DNA from: Planctomycetota bacterium | GTDB lineage: Bacteria > Planctomycetota > J058 | NCBI GenBank assembly: GCA_023954375.1 | Contig: JAMLIC010000002.1 | Location: 1 to 64,000, forward strand | Direction: 5' to 3' | DNA length: 64,000 nt | In this document: piece by piece, positions 10,251 through 19,310 of the stretch | How the letters are laid out: each line of letters begins with the position of its first letter | Position numbering within the stretch: the stretch's first letter is position 1 | Program-made: the position numbers and the translations under genes | Notes under the pieces: generated by a model | Told to the model about the DNA's origin: nothing | The model's database searches: none | Seen by the model: only the letters and a program-made list of their open reading frames with translations

Positions 10251-10332
10251 GGTGGCTCGCCGAGCTCATCGACGCGGGCGACCCGGCCTGGCCCCACGTC
10301 GCCGAGGTCCTGGCGTCGGCCCGCAACGTCAA
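10247..10332 (+). pseudogene. Truncated DUF2625-like gene, 5' fragment
   Basis: GTG 10247 overlaps the kinase stop (GTGA). The 28 residues that follow include ELIDAGDPAWPHV and VLASARN. This matches my memory of the N-terminus of DUF2625 proteins, which run ...DPAWPLVxxWIAEAxNPVEVLP. Similarity stops abruptly at 10332, where the 67-bp repeat begins, so about 90 % of the expected gene (around 200 aa or more) is missing. The high GC content matches the host genome. I infer that an intact gene lay downstream of the kinase and was cut by insertion or recombination at the repeat. The family assignment is from memory and moderately sure. Confidence 0.5.
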
Positions 10333-10334
10333 AC

Positions 10335-10401
10335 CAAACCTGTCCCAGAGGAGTTCCCGACAGATCAGGGGCGGCTCGTCCCAGCCGGCGCGGATCGCGA
10401 A
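10335..10401. repeat. 67-bp direct repeat, left copy
   Basis: Identical over 67 bp to 11073-11139. It contains the REP-like dyad core (CCTGTC, 14-15 nt, GACAG). With its partner it brackets the AT-richer toxin-tail/DUF7336 cassette. It starts exactly where the DUF2625-like fragment is lost. Confidence 0.9.
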
Positions 10402-10558
10402 TAGGAAGTAGGGCCGGTCAAACGGCCCAAACCCGGCGAGAACGGACGGGACTTTGCCACTCGGCTACTGGACGAGAAGTACGGTAAAGGCAACTGGAAG
10501 AGGGGCGCGGGGTCGGAGTTCAGTCAGTCAACTCCAGAAGTTTGGCGATCGAGGTTGA
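10402..10558 (+). pseudogene. Remnant of RHS-type polymorphic toxin C-terminus
   Basis: An open frame from 10405 encodes a stretch containing GENGRDFATRLLDEKYG, then KGNWKRGAGSEFSQ. A +1 frame continues with LQKFGDRG and a stop at 10556-10558. Together they read as the tip common to many RHS-repeat polymorphic toxins (DFAxRxLDxKYGxGNxxxGxxSExxxIxKxGDRGF, recalled from known proteins). The break is explained exactly by a 4-bp tandem duplication, CAGTCAGT at 10521-10528; removing one CAGT gives GSEFSQLQKFGDRG-stop. GC is about 55 %, far below the neighbours, indicating transfer. No RHS repeats precede it, so only the tail was captured. It sits 6 nt before the DUF7336-like gene, as expected of a toxin-immunity pair. 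Confidence 0.65.
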
Positions 10559-10564
10559 TCGATC

Positions 10565-10933
10565 ATGCAAGACTGTCAAGCTGTGTTCGTGCTTCAGCAC
10601 GTCCATGAATTCGAGGACGGCTCGGAGTCCGTCAAGCTCATCGGCGTCTATTCGACGCTGCGGCGTGCGGGTGCGGCGAAGAAGCGCCTGAGCCGCCAGC
10701 CCGGCTTCTGTGATTTGCCCCAAGGATTTACCATCGACGAGTACGAAGTCGACCAAGACAACTGGACAGAGGGTTTTGTCACGGTCCCACTCAAGAAAAC
10801 CAAGGCGCGCGCGCGATCGGGGCGGGAGTACCCGGCCGTGGGTTCCGCCAACGAGGCGACGCGCCGGCCGCCGACATCCACGAGTACGCAGACGCGAGGA
10901 GGGGCGCGGCGGAGGCCGGAGCGGCCGGGGTGA
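10565..10933 (+). CDS. DUF7336-like small protein, putative immunity partner
   Basis: 122 aa. The first 75 or so residues form a compact domain: VFVLQHVHE, an acidic turn, VKLIGVYS, a helix with AAKKRL, QPGFCD, then TIDEYEVDQDNWTEGFVTV. I recognise this as the DUF7336-type family (VxxLxHxxEx..KxIGVYSxxxxAxxAVxRL..xPGFxxxPxxFxIDxYxLDxDHWTEGF). The last 40 residues are basic, repetitive and GC-rich, and may be read-through into host-like DNA. Base composition of the conserved part is about 55-60 % GC, unlike neighbours. Starting 6 nt after the toxin-tail stop, it is the candidate immunity or accessory gene, but DUF7336 has no assigned biochemical function that I know of. Confidence 0.7.
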   Translation: MQDCQAVFVLQHVHEFEDGSESVKLIGVYSTLRRAGAAKKRLSRQPGFCDLPQGFTIDEYEVDQDNWTEGFVTVPLKKTKARARSGREYPAVGSANEATRRPPTSTSTQTRGGARRRPERPG

Positions 10934-11072
10934 GATCCGCAGTGCGCTCGTCGTCGCCCTCCAGTTCGAGCTGCGCGGCGTAGCCGCAGCTGAGGCTCGC
11001 CGCGCGCGCCTCCCGGCGATCCGCTCCTCCGCCGTCGCTCGGGAGTTTGCGGTACCGCAAACTCGCGCTCGG
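10934..11072. other. Intergenic segment of the island
   Basis: No gene supported. GC-rich spacer between the DUF7336-like gene and the right 67-bp repeat; it contains the 22-bp palindrome listed separately. Confidence 0.4.
11043..11064. repeat. 22-bp perfect palindrome
   Basis: GAGTTTGCGGT followed by its exact reverse complement, centred on GTAC. It lies 9 bp before the right copy of the 67-bp repeat and could be a recombination or protein-binding site of the island. Confidence 0.85.
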
Positions 11073-11530
11073 CAAACCTGTCCCAGAGGAGTTCCCGACA
11101 GATCAGGGGCGGCTCGTCCCAGCCGGCGCGGATCGCGAACGGACGGGCAGACGCTGCACCGGGATGAGACGGAGCGACCTGCCGGGACCAGCGACCTCGG
11201 CGCGTGCGCGTACGTGGCGCCAGCCGGGCCACGTGGCCCGGCTGCAGCGATAGGAGGGTGAGCGGGTGACGGCGGACCGCTCAGGCCGCAGCGCGACAGG
11301 TGACCCCGAACTGCACGCGGAGCCAGTAGGTGCCCTCGGGGAAGACGACGTCGCGGTCGCCCTGGCGGTAGCGGGCGAGGGCCTGCCGGTACTCGTGCCA
11401 GAACTCCACCTGGGTCTCGAGGAGCTCGATCCGGCGCCACTTGTCGCGGCAGGCGATCCGCGGGTTCAGGCTGCCGTCCGGTGCCGTGGAGCCCGGGCAG
11501 CCGAACGGGTCCTGCCGGAGCACGGCCTGC
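11073..11530. repeat. Direct duplication unit A1
   Basis: Aligns without gaps at an offset of 633 bp to 11706-12163. The unit contains the REP-like dyad, about 170 bp of spacer and the last 81 codons of the HUH transposase gene on the minus strand. Its first 67 bp are identical to 10335-10401. The few base differences imply a recent duplication. Confidence 0.85.
11281..11526 (-). pseudogene. Duplicated 3' fragment of the HUH transposase
   Basis: Encodes the last 81 residues of the transposase at 11914 (from AVLRQDPFGCPGS to VTCRAAA-stop) with only two amino-acid differences (Ile/Val and Val/Ala). It lacks the catalytic HUH part and has no credible start of its own; upstream codons come from the repeat. 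It arose with the 633-bp-offset duplication. Confidence 0.85.
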
Positions 11531-11706
11531 AACCCTGTCCCAGCGGAGGAAAACCTGTCCCAGAGGACTTCCCGACAGGTCAGGGGCGGCTCGTCCCAAC
11601 CGGCGCGCATCGTGGACGGACGGGCAGGCGCTGCACCGGAACGGAAAACCGGAAAACCTGTCCCAGAGGACTTCCCGACAGGTCAGGGGCGGAACGGAAA
11701 ACCGGA
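11531..11706. repeat. Cluster of REP-like palindromic repeats
   Basis: Holds two further copies of the dyad motif, at about 11551-11640 and 11654-11693, with a degenerate piece near 11532; the next full copy begins at 11707. The core is a 7-bp inverted repeat ACCTGTC / GACAGGT around a 14-nt loop. The copies are joined by GAACGGAAAACCGG, present twice. Short palindromes next to a Y1-type transposase are the hallmark of REP/RAYT systems, though I do not see the usual GTAG/GGAG tetranucleotide beside the hairpin. Confidence 0.75.
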
Positions 11707-12163
11707 AAACCTGTCCCAGAGGACTTCCCGACAGGTCAGGGGCGGCTCGTCCCAACCGGCGCGCATCGTGGACGGACGGGCAGGCGCTGCACCGGAACGA
11801 GACGGAGCGACGCGCGGCGGCGAGCGACCTCGGCAAGTCCGCGTACGTGGCGCCAGCCGGGCCACGCGGCCCGGCTGCAGCGACAGGAGGGTGAGCGGGT
11901 GACGGCGGACCGCTCAGGCCGCAGCGCGACAGGTGACCCCGAACTGCACGCGGAGCCAGTAGGTGCCCTCGGGGAAGACGGCGTCGCGGTCGCCCTGGCG
12001 GTAGCGGGCGAGGGCCTGGCGGTACTCGTGCCAGAACTCCACCTGGGTCTCGAGGAGCTCGATCCGGCGCCACTTGTCGCGGCAGGCGACGCGCGGGTTG
12101 AGGCTGCCGTCCGGGGCCGTGGAGCCCGGGCAGCCGAACGGGTCCTGCCGGAGCACGGCCTCG
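11706..12163. repeat. Direct duplication unit A2
   Basis: Second copy of the 457-bp unit, joined to the intact transposase gene. Compared with A1 it has the ACCTGTC/GACAGGT version of the dyad (A1 has GACAGAT) and a small number of substitutions. Confidence 0.85.
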
Positions 12164-12879
12164 GCACCCAGCCAGGGGCGCCCCGCGCGCTGGCGGTGGA
12201 GCTGCGCGACGCGGTCGTCCACGGCGCGACCGAGCAGCGCGCGGAACTGCTCGGGCGGCATGGCGGCGAACGCCGGCGGGACGGTGATCGCCAGGCGGGC
12301 GCGGTCCGGCAGCGGGTCGCGCGCGGGCTCCCGGCGGCGCCGACGCGCGCGGGCGGAGTCGTCCCGGTCAGCCTCGTCGTCCAAGACGGGCTGCCGGAAG
12401 AAGAAGTCGGGCCGCGCCGCGTCCACGACGCGCGTGCCCACGTCCTCGGCGAGCGTGTGCAGACCGGGCCACTCGCCCGGCGTGGGCACGAGGCCGGCGG
12501 CCACGCCGTTGGTGATCACATAGACCAGCTTGTCCAGGACAGCCGCCTCGTCGCCCAGGTGCACGGCCGAGTAGCTGCCAGGCGCCCACAGGCTCTCGCC
12601 TCGACGGAGGTGGACGTTGAGCGCCTTGGCCACGTTGCAGTGGAGCCAGCGGAGGAACTCGGGGAGCGTGCCGCGGGGATCGGTCACCAGGCCATGCCAG
12701 TGGTTGGAGAGCACGACCAGGGCATGGACCTGGATCCCGTACTTCTCCGCCGCGAGGGCCAGGCAGTAGGAGAAGACGGCCTCGACCTGAGGGGACGGCC
12801 GCAAGAGGAACAGGCGGCCGAAGCACCTGCGTGTCACGAGGAGCGTGCGTCCGGGGAGGACGTGGCGAGGTAGGGTCAT
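11914..12879 (-). CDS. HUH (Y1) transposase, REP-associated type
   Basis: 321 aa. The N-terminal 170 residues have the Transposase_17/TnpA-REP pattern: RHVLPGRTLLVTRRC at the start, VHALVVLSNHWHGLVTD carrying the HxH pair that coordinates the catalytic metal, a helix with LHCNVAKALN, and LVYVITNGVAAGLV, where the family usually has YIxxNPVxAGLV and the nicking Tyr. The C-terminal half is Arg-rich with a conserved tail ending RDKWRRIE...GTYWLRV. Such single-strand transposases nick at hairpins and mobilise or spread REP palindromes; REP-like dyads lie directly downstream. ATG 12879 gives a start that fits the family. Whether it is active cannot be told from sequence alone. Confidence 0.85.
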   Translation of the reverse strand: MTLPRHVLPGRTLLVTRRCFGRLFLLRPSPQVEAVFSYCLALAAEKYGIQVHALVVLSNHWHGLVTDPRGTLPEFLRWLHCNVAKALNVHLRRGESLWAPGSYSAVHLGDEAAVLDKLVYVITNGVAAGLVPTPGEWPGLHTLAEDVGTRVVDAARPDFFFRQPVLDDEADRDDSARARRRRREPARDPLPDRARLAITVPPAFAAMPPEQFRALLGRAVDDRVAQLHRQRAGRPWLGAEAVLRQDPFGCPGSTAPDGSLNPRVACRDKWRRIELLETQVEFWHEYRQALARYRQGDRDAVFPEGTYWLRVQFGVTCRAAA

Positions 12880-13074
12880 GGCCGCACGCCACGCACGGCG
12901 CCGGCCAGCGGAAGGCGAGAAGCGCTCGACGCCGTCGGTCCCTCGGGGCGCCGCGTCGAGCAGCCGTTGCTCGTCCGTGCCGAGCGCGGCCGCGGGCCGG
13001 TTGGCCTGGCCCTCGCCCGACCCGGGGCCGCTCCCGGTGGCGCGCGCCCCCGCCCTCGACCATGCTGCCGGGAG
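12880..13074. other. Intergenic region between transposase and kinase 2
   Basis: About 195 bp separating two divergent genes. No clear promoter, repeat or small gene seen. Confidence 0.3.
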
Positions 13075-16000
13075 ATGCACCAGGTCCGCGCGGAGCCGCC
13101 GTCGCCCCGCGAGGCGCAGCTCGCCCAGCGCCTCGTGAGCCTCGGCCTGCTCACGGGCGACCAGGTCCGCCTGCTCTGGCAGCGCCGGGCCGCCGGGGAC
13201 CCGCGGCCGCTGGAGCAGGTCCTCGTGCAGGACCGGCTCGTCGCCCCGGACGCCCTGCAGCGCGCCCTGACCCCGCCGTCCACGCGGCACGAGACGCTCG
13301 AGCTGCCCGGAATGGCGTCCGAGGCGCGCCGACCGGCCGCGGGCGGCTGGGGGGCGGCGGCCACGGCGCCGCCGAGCCCCGTCGCGCCGGTCGTGCGGCA
13401 GCCGGCGCCGACGGCGCGCGACCCGGGGTCGTCGGCGTCCGGCCGGGTGGCCGGCCTGGCGGGCTCGGGCCGCCTGCACGACACGCGCCGCGGGCCGGGC
13501 TCGGACCCGCTCCTGGCCTCGTCGGGGCTGACGTCGTCGTTGCGCGTCCAGCCCGGGCAGACGCTCCAGCTCACGCAGGAGCTCACGGTCACCTGCGAGC
13601 GCCTCCTCGGACAGGGCGGCATGGGCACCGTCCACCTCGTCAACGACCCGACGCTCGGCCGCCGCGCGGCGCTGAAGCTGATCAAGGGCGAGGGCAACGA
13701 GACGCGGGCGCGCCGCTTCCGGCGCGAGGTCGTCGTCACGGCGCGCCTCGACCACCCGGGGATCCCGCCCGTGTTCCTCAGCGGGCGCACGCCGGGCGGG
13801 CAGGACTTCCTCCTCATGCGCTTCGTCGACGGCCAGGCGCTCGACGAGGTCCTCGACCGCCTCCACGGCCGCGGCGAGGGCGGCGCCATGTCGCGCGAGG
13901 GGCCGCCGCCGCCCGAGCCGCGCGACCTGCTCGACGCCCTGGTCAAGGTGAGCGAGGCGCTCAGCTACGCGCACAGCCGCGGGATCGTCCACCGCGACCT
14001 CAAGCCGGCGAACGTCATGATCGGCGCCTTCGGCGAGGTGCTGCTCATGGACTGGGGCCTCGCCCGCGACCTCGCCGAGAGCTCGCAGGAGGACGTGGCC
14101 GTCCGCGCCGAGCTGGCGGTCCTCGACGACACCAGCCGCGGCCTCACGCAGGACGGCGCGCTCCTGGGCACGCCCGGCTACATGCCGCCCGAGCAGGCGC
14201 GCGGCGAGGACGTCGACGCGCGCGCCGACGTGTTCGCGCTCGGCGCCGTCCTCGTCGAGGTGCTCACGGGCGAGCCCCCGGTCACCGGCCACACGGCGCT
14301 CGAGGTCCTGGGCAAGACCGGCCAGGGCGAGGTCACGCTGCCGCGCGACCGCGACCCGACCGTCGCGCCCGAGCTGAACGCGATCGCCGCGCGCGCCCTG
14401 GCCCGCGCCCCGGCCCGCCGCTACGCCAGCGCGGCCGACTTCGGCGCCGACCTCAAGGCCTACCTCGAGGGCCGCCCCGTCTCCGTCTACCGCTACGGCA
14501 CGCTCGAGCAGCTGCGCCGCCTCGCGCGCCGCCATCCCGCGGCGCTGGGCGGGCTCGTCGGCGCCTTCCTCCTCTCGCTCGTGGGCGTCGTCGCCGTGGG
14601 CCGCGCGCGCGCCGGCGCCGCCGTCGCCGAGCGCCAGGCCGCCGTCGCCCGGGCGCAGGTCGCCGCCGACGAGGCGCGGGCCGCCTTCGAGGGCGGGCGC
14701 GAGCAGGGGCAGGACCGCGCGATCGGCCTGGCCCTGGCCTCGTTCCAGGCGGCGCAGCGCTGGCGGGCCCTGGCCCACGACGACCGCGCCGCCGCCGCCG
14801 CCGCGCACGCCGCCGCGCTGGCCCTCGGCCGCCTGGCCGAGGCGGCCGAGCAGTGGTCGCTGGCGGTCGAGGCCTACCGGCAGGCCGGCGGCCTCGGCGT
14901 CGACGACGCGGCCGCCGACGAGGCGGTCGCGCGCGTCGAGGCGGCGCGCAACGCCGAGGCGGAGCGGCGCCGCGCCGAGGTCGACGGCCTCCTCGAGCTC
15001 GCGCGCACCGGCGCGCTGTCCCGCCGCTCGGAGGGCCTCCAGGACGCGGTGTTCAAGATCGCCCGCTACACCGACCCGGCGACGGTGGCCCTCCTCTGCG
15101 CGCGGCTCGACCGCGCGACCGCCGCGCTCCAGGAGTTCGTGCGCCGCGAGTACCTCGCCGCCGCCGAGCCCGACGAGGAGGAGCGGCGCCAGGGCGAGGC
15201 GGCGATCCCGGACCTCCGGGCCGCGCTCGACGCCCGCCCCGCCGGCCGCGCCCTCGAGCCGCCGCAGGCCGCGCGCCTGAGCGAGGCCGAGCGGCGCCTC
15301 GAGCGGCGCGCGGCGCGCGGGCGCGCCGCCGCCGCACCCGCGCGGCTCGCCGTGCTCCTCGGGGCGCGGCAGGCGACCGCCGTCGGAGGCGGCGAACTCG
15401 ACGTCGCGCGGCTCGCGTCCGAGGCGCTCGGGCGGATCGGCGACGCCGCCGCGGGCCCGTCGCTGGCGCGCTACCTGGCGGCGGAGCTCGACCCGCTCCG
15501 GGCGATCCCGGCCGCCGTCGCGCTCCTCCGCCTCGGCGGCCCCGAGGCGCTCGAGCCCGTCCTCGCGGCCCGCGCCCGCTTCGGCCGGGCGAGCGCTTAC
15601 GGCTACCGGATCGACGACGTCCTCTCCTGGCTGGACACCGGCGCCGCGCCCCCGATCGAGGAGAGCACGGCCGCGGCCTACTTCCGCCGCGCCGAGTGGT
15701 ACGAGGCCCGCAAGGACGAGGCCGCGGCGGAGGCCGACTACACGCGCGCGCTGGAGCTCGACCCGCGCATGGCCGAGGCCTACAGCCGGCGCGGCAACGC
15801 GCGGCTGAACCTGGGCAAGAACCACGAGGCCCTGGCCGACTTCGACCGGGCGGTGGAGCTCGCGCCGAGCGATGCGCGCTACGTCGCCAACCGCTCGAAC
15901 GCGAAGACGCGGCTCGGCGACTGGGCCGGCGCGGGGCGCGACCTCGACCGGGCGCTCGAGCTCGACTCCACCCACGGCGGGATGTTCATGAACCGCGGGC

Positions 16001-17457
16001 TCGTGCGCGCCCAGCAGGGCGACGCCGAGGGGGCCCTCGCCGACTTCGACCGGTCGATCGAGCTCGACCCCGACATGGTGCACGGCTGGATCAACCGCGG
16101 CCTGCACCGGATGGCGATGGGTGACGCCCGCGGCGCGCAGGCCGACCTCGACCACGGCGTGGCCCTCGACCCCCGCGAGAGCAAGGCCTGGCTGGCGCGC
16201 TCGATCCTCCGCCGGAAGGAGGGGCAGCTCGACCTGGCGCAGGCCGACCTGGACCAGGCGATCGCGGTCGCCCCCGAGGACTCGTACGCGCACGAGCTGC
16301 GCGCGACGGTCAAGCGCGACCGCGGCGACCTCGAGGGCGCGCTGGCCGACCTGACGCGCGCCCTCGAGCTCGCCCCGGACCAGGCGACGGCGTGGAAGGA
16401 GCGGGCCGAGGTGCGCCGGCGCCTGCGCGACGGGCAGGGGGCGCTGCAGGACCTCGACCGCGCGATCGAGCTCGACCCCGGCTGGCCCGCCCCGCGGCTC
16501 ATGCGGGCCGAGATGCTCGCCGAGGTCGACCCTGTCCGGGCGGGCGCCGACGCCGAGCGCGTCCTGACGCAGGGGGCGGAGAGCTCGCGGGCGCTCCTGG
16601 CGCGCGGCAAGGCCCGCCTGGCCCAGGGGGACGTCCAGGGCGCGGTCGCCGACCACCAGCGCGCGACCGAGCTCGCGCCCGACGACCCGGTCGCCTGGCA
16701 GGGGCTCGGCGCCGCGCGCGGCGCGGCCGGCGACGTCGCCGGCGCGCTCGCCGCCTTCGCGCGGTCGCTCGCGCTCGCCCCGGAGCGGGCCGACGTGCTC
16801 GCCGACCGGGCCGCCCTGCGGCACCAGACGGGCGACGTGCGCGGCGCCCAGGAGGACCTCGAGGCGGCCCTCCGGATCGACCCCAGGAACCCGCTCCACT
16901 GGACGAACCGGGGCGCCATGCGCGCCGAGGGCGGCGACCTGCCCGGGGCCCGCGCCGACCTCGACCGCGCCCTCTCCCTCGCCCCGACGTTCACCAAGGC
17001 GTGGTTCAACCGGGCGCTCCTCGGCCTGCGGCAAGGGGTCCTGGGCGAGGCGCTCGAGGACGTCACGCGCGCGGTCGAGCTCGAGCCGAACAACCCGTCG
17101 GCGCTCGAGCTGCGCGCGGTCATCCGCGACGCGAGCGGCGACGTCGCGGGCGCCGCCGCCGACGCGGAGCGCGTGCTCGTCGTCGCCCCAGACCGCGCGA
17201 CGTGCTGGTACCTGCGCGCCCGCAACGCCATGCGCCAGCGGAACCCGCGGCAGGCCGCCGAGCTGTGCACGCAGGCCCTCCGGCTGCCCGACTGCCCGCC
17301 GGGCGCCCTGTTCCTGCGCGCGAGCGCCCGCGAGATGCTGGGCGACCTCCCCGGGGCGATCGAGGACCTCGAGCGCGTCCTCCCCCTCGTCCCGCCCGGC
17401 TCGAGCGAGGCCGCGCAGGCGCGCGAGGCGCTCGAGCGCTGCCGCGCGAGGCGATAG
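13075..17457 (+). CDS. Membrane Ser/Thr kinase with HEAT-like and TPR domains
   Basis: 1460 aa, intact paralogue of the broken kinase at 6379. Order: an MshEN-like helical module (about 5-65; [18 protein letters not shown] and [20 protein letters not shown]), a Pro/Ala-rich linker, and a kinase domain (about 170-460) with GQGGMG, the Lys of [16 protein letters not shown] with catalytic Asp308, DWG in the metal-binding position, MPPEQA, and [10 protein letters not shown] transmembrane helix follows (about 490-512, [11 protein letters not shown]), then a coiled region and HEAT-like helices, then some 15 TPRs (about 870-1450; ALELDP, AVELAP). Start ATG 13075 fits the start of the paralogue's module; ATG 13062 is out of frame. 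Likely a cytoplasmic PknB-like kinase whose TPR part binds partners. Substrates unknown. Confidence 0.9.
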   Translation: MHQVRAEPPSPREAQLAQRLVSLGLLTGDQVRLLWQRRAAGDPRPLEQVLVQDRLVAPDALQRALTPPSTRHETLELPGMASEARRPAAGGWGAAATAPPSPVAPVVRQPAPTARDPGSSASGRVAGLAGSGRLHDTRRGPGSDPLLASSGLTSSLRVQPGQTLQLTQELTVTCERLLGQGGMGTVHLVNDPTLGRRAALKLIKGEGNETRARRFRREVVVTARLDHPGIPPVFLSGRTPGGQDFLLMRFVDGQALDEVLDRLHGRGEGGAMSREGPPPPEPRDLLDALVKVSEALSYAHSRGIVHRDLKPANVMIGAFGEVLLMDWGLARDLAESSQEDVAVRAELAVLDDTSRGLTQDGALLGTPGYMPPEQARGEDVDARADVFALGAVLVEVLTGEPPVTGHTALEVLGKTGQGEVTLPRDRDPTVAPELNAIAARALARAPARRYASAADFGADLKAYLEGRPVSVYRYGTLEQLRRLARRHPAALGGLVGAFLLSLVGVVAVGRARAGAAVAERQAAVARAQVAADEARAAFEGGREQGQDRAIGLALASFQAAQRWRALAHDDRAAAAAAHAAALALGRLAEAAEQWSLAVEAYRQAGGLGVDDAAADEAVARVEAARNAEAERRRAEVDGLLELARTGALSRRSEGLQDAVFKIARYTDPATVALLCARLDRATAALQEFVRREYLAAAEPDEEERRQGEAAIPDLRAALDARPAGRALEPPQAARLSEAERRLERRAARGRAAAAPARLAVLLGARQATAVGGGELDVARLASEALGRIGDAAAGPSLARYLAAELDPLRAIPAAVALLRLGGPEALEPVLAARARFGRASAYGYRIDDVLSWLDTGAAPPIEESTAAAYFRRAEWYEARKDEAAAEADYTRALELDPRMAEAYSRRGNARLNLGKNHEALADFDRAVELAPSDARYVANRSNAKTRLGDWAGAGRDLDRALELDSTHGGMFMNRGLVRAQQGDAEGALADFDRSIELDPDMVHGWINRGLHRMAMGDARGAQADLDHGVALDPRESKAWLARSILRRKEGQLDLAQADLDQAIAVAPEDSYAHELRATVKRDRGDLEGALADLTRALELAPDQATAWKERAEVRRRLRDGQGALQDLDRAIELDPGWPAPRLMRAEMLAEVDPVRAGADAERVLTQGAESSRALLARGKARLAQGDVQGAVADHQRATELAPDDPVAWQGLGAARGAAGDVAGALAAFARSLALAPERADVLADRAALRHQTGDVRGAQEDLEAALRIDPRNPLHWTNRGAMRAEGGDLPGARADLDRALSLAPTFTKAWFNRALLGLRQGVLGEALEDVTRAVELEPNNPSALELRAVIRDASGDVAGAAADAERVLVVAPDRATCWYLRARNAMRQRNPRQAAELCTQALRLPDCPPGALFLRASAREMLGDLPGAIEDLERVLPLVPPGSSEAAQAREALERCRARR

Positions 17458-17469
17458 CTCGCCCGGACG

Positions 17470-19197
17470 TCAGTCGCGCCGGAGCAGGCGCCCCATGAGC
17501 CCCTTGAACCCCCAGCGCGCCGGCTCCGGCCGCGGCTGGGCGGCGGCCGCCTGGGCCGCGGCGACCTCGATCGGCGCGATCGTCGGCACCTCCTTCGACG
17601 ACGCGTCCATGCGCAGGAGCGGCACCACGACGGCCTTGAACGCCTCCAGCACCTCGGCGCAGGTGGCCGGCCGCTCGTCCTTCGTCTTGCCCATCATGCG
17701 CGCGACCAGGTCCTCGGCGGCCTGCGGCCACCGCCGGTCGGGCTGGGCCTCGGCCAGGGTCAGCGGCGGGCAGACGAGGTGCTGGCCCAGGTAGCCCTGC
17801 GCGGTCTCCGACTCGAGCGGGAGCTTGCCGGTGAGCATCTCGAAGAGGATGATCCCGAGCGAGTAGATGTCGGTGCGGGCGTCGATCGCGTCGTTCGTGA
17901 TGCTCTCGGGCGCGATGTAGGCCGGCGAGCCCACGACCTCCCCGGCGTCGCTGCGGAAGCAGTCCTCCTGCCCGCCCTGGTCGACGTCGTCGCCGAGCCG
18001 GGCCAGGCCGAAGTCCATGATCTTGACCTCCTCCTCCCCGCCGGCGCGGACGAAGATGTTCTCCGGCTTGAGGTCGCGGTGCACGATGTGGCGCGCGTGG
18101 GCCGCCGCGAGCCCCTCGAGCACCTGCTTGAAGACCTTGATCGCGAACGGGAGCGCCAGGCCCGCGCCGCCCGCGGCCTCGAGGTGCGCGCGGAGCTCCT
18201 TGCCGGCCAGCGCCGGGACGACGAGGTAGGTGAGCCCCTCGGGCGTCTCGCCGCTGTCGAGGAGCGCCAGCACGTTGGGGTGGTCGATCTGGCGCATGAG
18301 CGCGATCTCGCGCCGGAAGCGGCCCATCTCGGTCTTGCCGGCCGCCTGGTTGAGCATCACCTTGATCGCGCAGTACTCGCCGCGGCCGTCCTTCTGCCCC
18401 AGGAACACGGCGCCCATGCCGCCCACGCCGAGGACCTCGACCACCGTGTAGTCGGCGATCCGCTTCAGCCGCGAGACCTGCTCCATGCCGGAGAGCGGCG
18501 CGCGCTCGTCCGGCGCCGGCGCGGCGGGCTCGGAGGCCGGCGCAGGCGCCGGCGCCGCGGGCTCGCCCCGCGCCGCGTCGCGCTCGGCGGCCGCCCGCCG
18601 GGCCTCCTCGCGCAGCGCCTGCAGGTCGATCTGGTCGACGAGGGCCCGGGTCTCCTTCGAGCGGAAGAGGGTCGAGATCTTGAAGTCCGACGGGTCGAGG
18701 GTCGAGCCGCGGATGAGCGGCTTCTTCACCCCGGCGAAGTCCTCCTGCCGGTAGCGGTCGAGGATGCGGCCGTCGTCCTGCTGGATCGACGCGCGCGCCT
18801 GCCGCAGGAGCTCCTTGTCCTTCTCGGCCGACAGCCGACCGGCGCGGACGAGCGCGTCCCCCAGGCGGCGCCGGTGCGCCTGCGCCTCGAGCTGCGCCAG
18901 GAGGGTGGCCACGCTCGAGCGGCCGATCCCGAGCGCGCGCTCGATGAGCCGCAGGTAGACGGCCTCCTCGCGCACGTGCTCGTAGAGGGCCGCCCGGTGG
19001 CGGACCGTCTCGACGAGCCGCGGGTCGAGGCGGAACCTCGCGGCCGCGAGGTTCACGAAGTCGCCGCCGGGCTGACCCCCGTCGATCGCGCGGAGGAGCG
19101 ACCTGGCGTCGTCCTCGCCCACGACCTGCAGCTGGACGGCGATCTTGGCCGCCATGACGTCGCTGGTGCGGAGCACCCGGCCCCCCTTCGCCCTCAA
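17470..19197 (-). CDS. Ser/Thr protein kinase, soluble, with helical N-terminus
   Basis: 575 aa. Residues 1-150 are helical, with an MshEN-like hairpin ([22 protein letters not shown]). A linker rich in Ala/Pro/Glu follows, then a kinase domain at about 245-520: [11 protein letters not shown], the Lys of [15 protein letters not shown] with catalytic Asp375, a canonical [13 protein letters not shown], and [16 protein letters not shown]. The tail is Ala/Pro-rich and ends in a basic helix ([13 protein letters not shown]). No transmembrane helix is obvious. ATG 19155 (MAAKIAVQ) is an alternative start; neither start has a clear ribosome site. It converges with kinase 2, with 12 bp between the stops. 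Sure of kinase, not of substrate. Confidence 0.9.
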   Translation of the reverse strand: MRAKGGRVLRTSDVMAAKIAVQLQVVGEDDARSLLRAIDGGQPGGDFVNLAAARFRLDPRLVETVRHRAALYEHVREEAVYLRLIERALGIGRSSVATLLAQLEAQAHRRRLGDALVRAGRLSAEKDKELLRQARASIQQDDGRILDRYRQEDFAGVKKPLIRGSTLDPSDFKISTLFRSKETRALVDQIDLQALREEARRAAAERDAARGEPAAPAPAPASEPAAPAPDERAPLSGMEQVSRLKRIADYTVVEVLGVGGMGAVFLGQKDGRGEYCAIKVMLNQAAGKTEMGRFRREIALMRQIDHPNVLALLDSGETPEGLTYLVVPALAGKELRAHLEAAGGAGLALPFAIKVFKQVLEGLAAAHARHIVHRDLKPENIFVRAGGEEEVKIMDFGLARLGDDVDQGGQEDCFRSDAGEVVGSPAYIAPESITNDAIDARTDIYSLGIILFEMLTGKLPLESETAQGYLGQHLVCPPLTLAEAQPDRRWPQAAEDLVARMMGKTKDERPATCAEVLEAFKAVVVPLLRMDASSKEVPTIAPIEVAAAQAAAAQPRPEPARWGFKGLMGRLLRRD

Positions 19198-19310
19198 GTC
19201 TCTCCGGAGCAGGGCCGCCGTGCCAGCGGCGCGAAGCCCTTACAGAACCACGACGATCGACCCGGGCCAGGTCGCTACCCTCGGCCGCTCGAGAGAGAGG
19301 GAGGCTCCCC

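Noticed and set aside
10520..12073. Minus-strand frame with protein-level repeats (DLSGSPLGQV, REVLWDRF)
   Set aside because: The repeats are translations of the REP-like DNA copies; no start, ribosome site or domain supports a gene.
12880..17034. Continuous minus-strand frame extending upstream of the transposase across kinase 2
   Set aside because: Only 11914-12879 shows family motifs; the rest is antisense to an intact kinase.
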